From Watersipora subatra (lineage: Eukaryota; Bryozoa; Gymnolaemata; Cheilostomatida; Watersiporidae), in assembly GCF_963576615.1 (NCBI RefSeq), contig NC_088716.1, positions 59,846,228-59,910,227 on the forward strand: a DNA stretch of 64,000 nt, given 5' to 3'. The notes under the pieces were generated by a model, which did not search any database, was not told the DNA's origin, and saw only the letters and a list, made by a program, of their open reading frames with translations. This document shows positions 61,001 to 64,000 of this stretch, piece after piece (within the stretch, counting starts at the first letter, position 1; each line of letters begins with the position of its first letter). The position numbers and the translations under genes were made by a program.

Positions 61001-62845
61001 ATTTTAAAAATAAGACCTTTGAGACAACTGAGATTTTTAATGAATACTCTAAAGTTGTTTTTCACAGAATGACTAGTGCCCCTCTGGACCATGTTGATCT
61101 TCCCGCAAACAAATGTCCATTAAGGATAACAAGCGATGGAGCACTAAAACTGCTGAAAGGCCTGAAAAGCGGAAAAACTTCCAACCCCTGATAAATTGAG
61201 GCAGAAGATCTTAATCTGGATCCAGATGTTGCCAGTAAGATTTTGGCAAGCATATTCTAGTACTTGTTAGTCTTAGAGGGAGTTGCTTCTAAAGAACTGT
61301 CTGTTTCATCGAGGGTTTCTCAGGGTTCTGCACTCGGTTCCTCCTTGTAATTAGTTTATATCAATGACATTTTAGCCATCCTCAGAGCATCCTCGATTAA
61401 GCTTCTTGTGGATGACAATTTACACCGTTGTCTTGACAATAGCTCTGCGGACTCGTGAAATTTCAAAAGGATTTATCTCTGCTCGATCAGTGGGCCATTA
61501 ATTGTAAAATGAATTATAATCCTGATAAATGCCAAATTGTCCGGTTTGCCAGAAAAGTCAGCGGCAATCGAAATGTCTCATATTACCTGAATGGCAAATC
61601 ATTAACATTAGTAAACAGTTTTAAATACTCGGGAACTTTCATTTCAAATGATTTGATTTGGGATATGTATATAACATCACAATAAAAGTCTAATAACGCC
61701 TAAAGTCAATAAGAGTAGTGAGCGATTAGGCCTGATGAAACATATTTTGTTTAATGCTCTGATGGGGTAAGGTGGGTGGGCATACCTCACTTTTTGTCAA
61801 CCACTACTGGAATACACAAGTTCGGTATGGAGTCCCATTGAACACACCAAATAGAGTCACTGGGGGTGTTCAGAAAAAGGCAGTTAGATTCATAGCAGGG
61901 ATCAGGGTAGGCAGAAAATTACAGAGGTGACAATGTTTTTGGAAATCGATTTCTTGAAGTTGGGATGCAAAAATGGCCAAATGTCTCTGATGCTAAGGAT
62001 TTGGCAAGATGACAGTCATGTTTCCTATATTGATAGACTAGAAAACTAGAACCTATTTGATCAACTAAAAACACTATTCATGATTATGAGACTAGATTGG
62101 TTGCAGGTGGTGCTCTGTTGGCGGTGAGTGCAAACACCGGATTTTATCTCTTAGCTTTTTCTATCTGGAACATCACGTAATTTGCGCGGTATACCATAGT
62201 TTTAAAGATCATTATTTTAACACTGAAGTAATGGCCTTTTTTCACCCAAGTTAGGGATCTATAGGCTCTCGATATACCTAGACCTACAGTCATGAGTAAA
62301 CCACAACGTCGACACTAAAAAGTAGATTTATGGTAAATCTATAGGCCTAAAGATTTACCAATCATTATAGCGTCGAAGTGCAATAGATGAAAGCATATTT
62401 TACCTGTCCCTTGAACCTACAACGACCATAAATTACCGATGAAAGTACTTTTAAAAACTTCGACTAAACTCAGTAGGTCGACTCTAACAAAAAACTGTTA
62501 TTTCGCTAACACAATGGTAACACTTTTTGATTAGATGAATACAGGTACGCGATAAAGCCCAAAATATTTGCAAATACCTATTACATGTAGGTTGCTATTC
62601 GAAAAGAATGCAACAGCAAAACAAACCTTAAAACGAGGCATTTGCAAAATACTTTTTCTATCAAGCACTCCATTTTCATCACAGCCCAGCTGCTTAAATC
62701 GAGTCCATAGTCGTTCCACTTCAACAATAGAAAATCTGGTTAACGTTGCATGCTTTGTTATCCAATCTTTTTGCTTGGGATTTGTTACAGTTTTCGCTAG
62801 CCCGTTAGGATAGTTGTGAAATGATTTTGAGACGATATCCCCCAT
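49873..62845 (-). CDS. EF-hand (calcineurin-B-like) plus death domain protein
   Basis: Six exons: 62845-62627, 57607-57463, 57171-57052, 50946-50807, 50307-50116 and 49989-49873. All splice phases agree and the product has 310 residues. The start MGDIVSKS fits N-myristoylation (Gly2, Ser6). Residues about 35-210 follow the calcineurin B/CHP plan. First EF helix: [20 protein letters not shown], then a loop [11 protein letters not shown] ending in the family-typical MP. Next come [10 protein letters not shown], a helix [20 protein letters not shown], and a last EF-like unit ending [18 protein letters not shown]. The acidic calcium ligands are mostly lost, so calcium binding is doubtful. Residues about 228-306 read as a death domain: [20 protein letters not shown] with Trp245, then [24 protein letters not shown] and [13 protein letters not shown]. 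Death domains form homotypic signalling complexes. I know no named family with this order of domains; a membrane-tethered signalling adaptor is inference. Introns are crowded with transposons and satellites. Confidence 0.88.
50652..50692 (+). mobile_element. Solo end of a Tc1/pogo-like element
   Basis: CAGTGGAACCTCGGTTCTCG after TA is a typical mariner/pogo-type terminus; no partner end was found nearby, so it is a remnant. Confidence 0.45.
51285..51440. repeat. 14-bp minisatellite, about 11 copies
   Basis: Unit AGCAGAGCTAACGC. Intron 4 of the EF-hand/death-domain gene, next to the MITE at 51455. Confidence 0.93.
51455..52133. mobile_element. MITE with ~120-bp terminal inverted repeats
   Basis: AAAGGTACGGCCACACATGC at the left and an inverse related sequence ending GCTGTACCTTT at the right. 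The arms match with about 80 percent identity by eye over roughly 120 bp. 679 bp, no ORF of note. It abuts a 14-bp tandem array on its left. Confidence 0.75.
52268..53613. mobile_element. Tc1/pogo-like element carrying an internal 19-bp satellite
   Basis: Left end CAGTAGACGCTCCCATAACG, right end the inverse of CAGTAGGCGTTCCTACAACG. Both begin with the CAGT that marks many Tc1/pogo/Tigger elements. The similarity continues inside (AACGTA, ATTCC). 1346 bp; about a third is a 19-bp tandem array. No transposase ORF recognised. Confidence 0.7.
52466..52895. repeat. 19-bp satellite, about 22 copies
   Basis: Unit GCGTTATATCTATTATATA, highly uniform. Contained in the Tc1/pogo-like element. Confidence 0.96.
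53725..56883. mobile_element. TA-flanked DNA transposon, 3.16 kb, degraded
   Basis: TIR CAGTGCACCCTCAGGATACG at the left and its inverse (one mismatch) at the right, each next to TA. Of Tc1/pogo type by ends. Inside are short ORFs without clear identity. One stretch near 54870-54960 reads CQCGNCYKG in one frame, which I could not place. A SINE copy (56155-56552) is nested inside. Confidence 0.7.
56155..56552 (-). mobile_element. SINE-like repeat, copy D
   Basis: Minus-strand copy with A box TAGCTGAGTTAG and B box GGTTCGAGTTT, ends related to copies A-C, nested in the TA-flanked element at 53725-56883. Confidence 0.75.
57236..57350. repeat. TATACATTATG-type short array
   Basis: Degenerate repeats of GTATACATTAT in intron 2 of the EF-hand/death-domain gene. 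Confidence 0.7.
57918..58140. repeat. (TA)n-rich microsatellite
   Basis: About 220 bp of TATATA/TACATA repeats, open in all frames. Intron 1 of the EF-hand/death-domain gene. Confidence 0.95.
58790..60660 (-). mobile_element. Ty3/gypsy-like LTR retrotransposon fossil (pol part)
   Basis: Minus-strand protein remnants in the order of a gypsy pol gene. There is a possible protease remnant (FKIDT near 60.3 kb), the start of reverse transcriptase near 60.0-60.1 kb, the RT end with [10 protein letters not shown] near 59.35 kb, and RNase H-like text at 58.8-59.05 kb. No LTRs, gag or integrase were recognised, so it looks like an internal fragment. It is thoroughly broken (roughly ten or more breaks) and looks old. 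It lies in the first intron of the EF-hand/death-domain gene, same strand. Confidence 0.75.
60990..62140 (+). mobile_element. Decayed LINE fragment (CR1-like reverse transcriptase)
   Basis: Plus-strand similarity to the RT of CR1-type LINEs in broken frames. A piece near 61060-61260 contains [20 protein letters not shown] and [14 protein letters not shown]. Then near 61300-61440 come [21 protein letters not shown] and VDDN. The best preserved part (61455-61680) reads [20 protein letters not shown], then [14 protein letters not shown] final part near 61790-61990 includes [10 protein letters not shown] and [10 protein letters not shown]. Inactive, with several stops and frameshifts. It lies in the first intron of the EF-hand/death-domain gene, on the opposite strand. 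Confidence 0.8.
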
Positions 62846-63430
62846 AGTATAACATTAAAAGACACAACTTCCATACATCTTAGCGAGTGCTCGCAAGTTC
62901 AGTAGTTGTAGTAACGAACGAGCAGCAATTTTCGCAAATCAAACAGTCAGCCTGAGAACCTAACACAAACAAAATTAAAAAACCTTGTATGTGGGGTGTG
63001 CGTGTGGTTACAATGGCTATCTTTGACGAATTTATGCTTCTGCTAGAATTATAGGATCATTAAAAATAAATATGCATTACTAATTAGATAATATTGCAAT
63101 TGTTTGTATTTTATAATATAAATGCATTATCATTAAACACATAGTCTGCCAGAACTGCATAAAATAGCATTAAGCCATTTTTGGTGCAACATCGAATGAA
63201 TTTGGGCTATAGCTTTGACATCGACATCAACACGCACGGTTTTAATATACATTGGTTAATTAATCAATTTGTACCACAAGACTATGAATCAGTTATACGC
63301 CACACCACTACTCGTATGAGATCATCACGCGAGTAACATAATAAACGTGTATAGTGTAGCAAATAAAACAGGAAAGTTATTAGCAGATATCTCTTTACCG
63401 AATAGTTATACTCAGCGTTGTTATTTGCAC
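62846..63430. promoter_or_regulatory. Shared head-to-head promoter interval
   Basis: The 585 bases between the divergent start codons at 62845 (minus) and 63431 (plus). No core element stands out; the interval is AT-rich. A bidirectional promoter is inferred from spacing only. Confidence 0.4.
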
Positions 63431-63780
63431 ATGGCAGCTTCTCTAGCTTTATCAACGGAGGACGCTGATAAAGTAATACTTTTCTGCTAATGCTATTGCT
63501 ATTTTGCTAATGCTATTTTGCTCATGCTATCTGGCAAATCTGCTATCTGCTGTCCGCATTGATTACTAAAGATTGATCATTTATATATTACATTTGTACA
63601 GAAGCTGACAATACTGGGATGCATAGATTGTGAAATCACAGTGAATATATATAACATGTTATTGGTGTACTTACTCGTTGTGTGTTGTAGATTTTTTACA
63701 GCGTTCCAAATACATGCATCAAAGCTGGATTGAGAAATAAAGAACAGCTAATAAGTGGCAATCTATATATAATTGACAAG
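63431..63780 (+). CDS. First two exons of a gene, possibly TBC1D15/17-like (3' part outside window)
   Basis: Exon 1, 63431-63472, encodes MAASLALSTEDADK and ends at a GTAATA donor. Exon 2, 63691-63780, begins after a TTGTAG acceptor and ends before GTAGGA. Both are in phase 0, so 44 residues are read through without a stop. The text IFYSVPNTCIKAG then EQLISGNLYIIDK resembles the start of the N-terminal domain of TBC1D15/TBC1D17 Rab GTPase-activating proteins (IIYEQ..GVYI, then LISG.L...EK), which act on Rab7 at late endosomes and mitochondria. The resemblance is short and recalled, so the family call is weak; that it is a real gene start is more secure. It starts head-to-head with the EF-hand/death-domain gene, 585 bases apart. 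Confidence 0.55.
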
Positions 63781-64000
63781 GTAGGAATGAAATGTTTGAT
63801 TTCGTTATATGTATGTATATAGGTATATGTATCTATCATTTATATCATATAAAGTTAGTTAGTATAATTGTATGTAATGAATATAAGCTAACTAGGGCCG
63901 ACTAGCGTGACATTACACATTGTTTATACATGTACATTCTGGCGTCTTATGTTTAGGAAAGTCGTCTGGACTAATTAAATCAGTCGCTAAAAGTATATGT

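Overview
This is eukaryotic (animal) nuclear DNA. It is AT-rich, has many introns with GT-AG borders plus two GC-AG borders, and carries dense mini- and microsatellites, MITE-like elements, tRNA-derived SINEs and decayed LINEs. A cilia protein, a mitochondrial ribosomal protein and a proneural-type bHLH factor fit a small-genome invertebrate. I suspect a spiralian (lophotrochozoan), but the sequence alone does not fix the phylum.

Seven protein-coding genes can be supported, five of them rebuilt exon by exon with matching splice phases. (1) FLVCR-family transporter, minus strand, 9590 down to the left edge; eight exons seen, 3' end outside the window. (2) A 229-residue basic single-exon protein of unknown role ending in a CaaX box, minus, 13847-14536. 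(3) Mitochondrial ribosomal protein uS9m (MRPS9), minus, complete in ten exons from 31090 to 18364, 394 residues. (4) CFAP298 (C21orf59/kurly), plus, complete in six exons from 34272 to 39412, 290 residues. (5) An achaete-scute-like bHLH factor, plus, two exons, 43345-44515, 257 residues. (6) A six-exon protein, minus, 62845 to 49873, 310 residues, joining an N-myristoylation signal and a calcineurin-B-like EF-hand region to a C-terminal death domain; this is the most unusual gene here. (7) The first two exons of a gene starting head-to-head with gene 6 at 63431, resembling the start of TBC1D15/17.

The introns and gaps hold most of the structure. FLVCR introns carry two inverted copies of an element with 16-bp terminal repeats and clean 8-bp target duplications; they flank exons 2-4. 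MRPS9 introns hold five tandem arrays, a pair of near-perfect long hairpins, and a TTAA-flanked transposon with a TA-flanked element nested inside. The last CFAP298 intron has a 40-bp array that starts at its splice donor. The bHLH gene sits between two inverted copies of a ~640-bp repeat. The EF-hand/death-domain gene has introns packed with Tc1/pogo-like and other terminal-inverted-repeat elements, a 19-bp satellite, a Ty3/gypsy fossil and a LINE fragment. Three decayed LINE copies and four copies of a ~390-bp SINE-like family are also present.

The genes do not form one pathway; they are neighbours with separate roles (haem/choline-type transport, mitochondrial translation, cilia assembly, transcription, probable signalling). 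All exon borders were read by eye from splice signals, phase and protein-family similarity recalled from memory; none was checked by transcript or database search.
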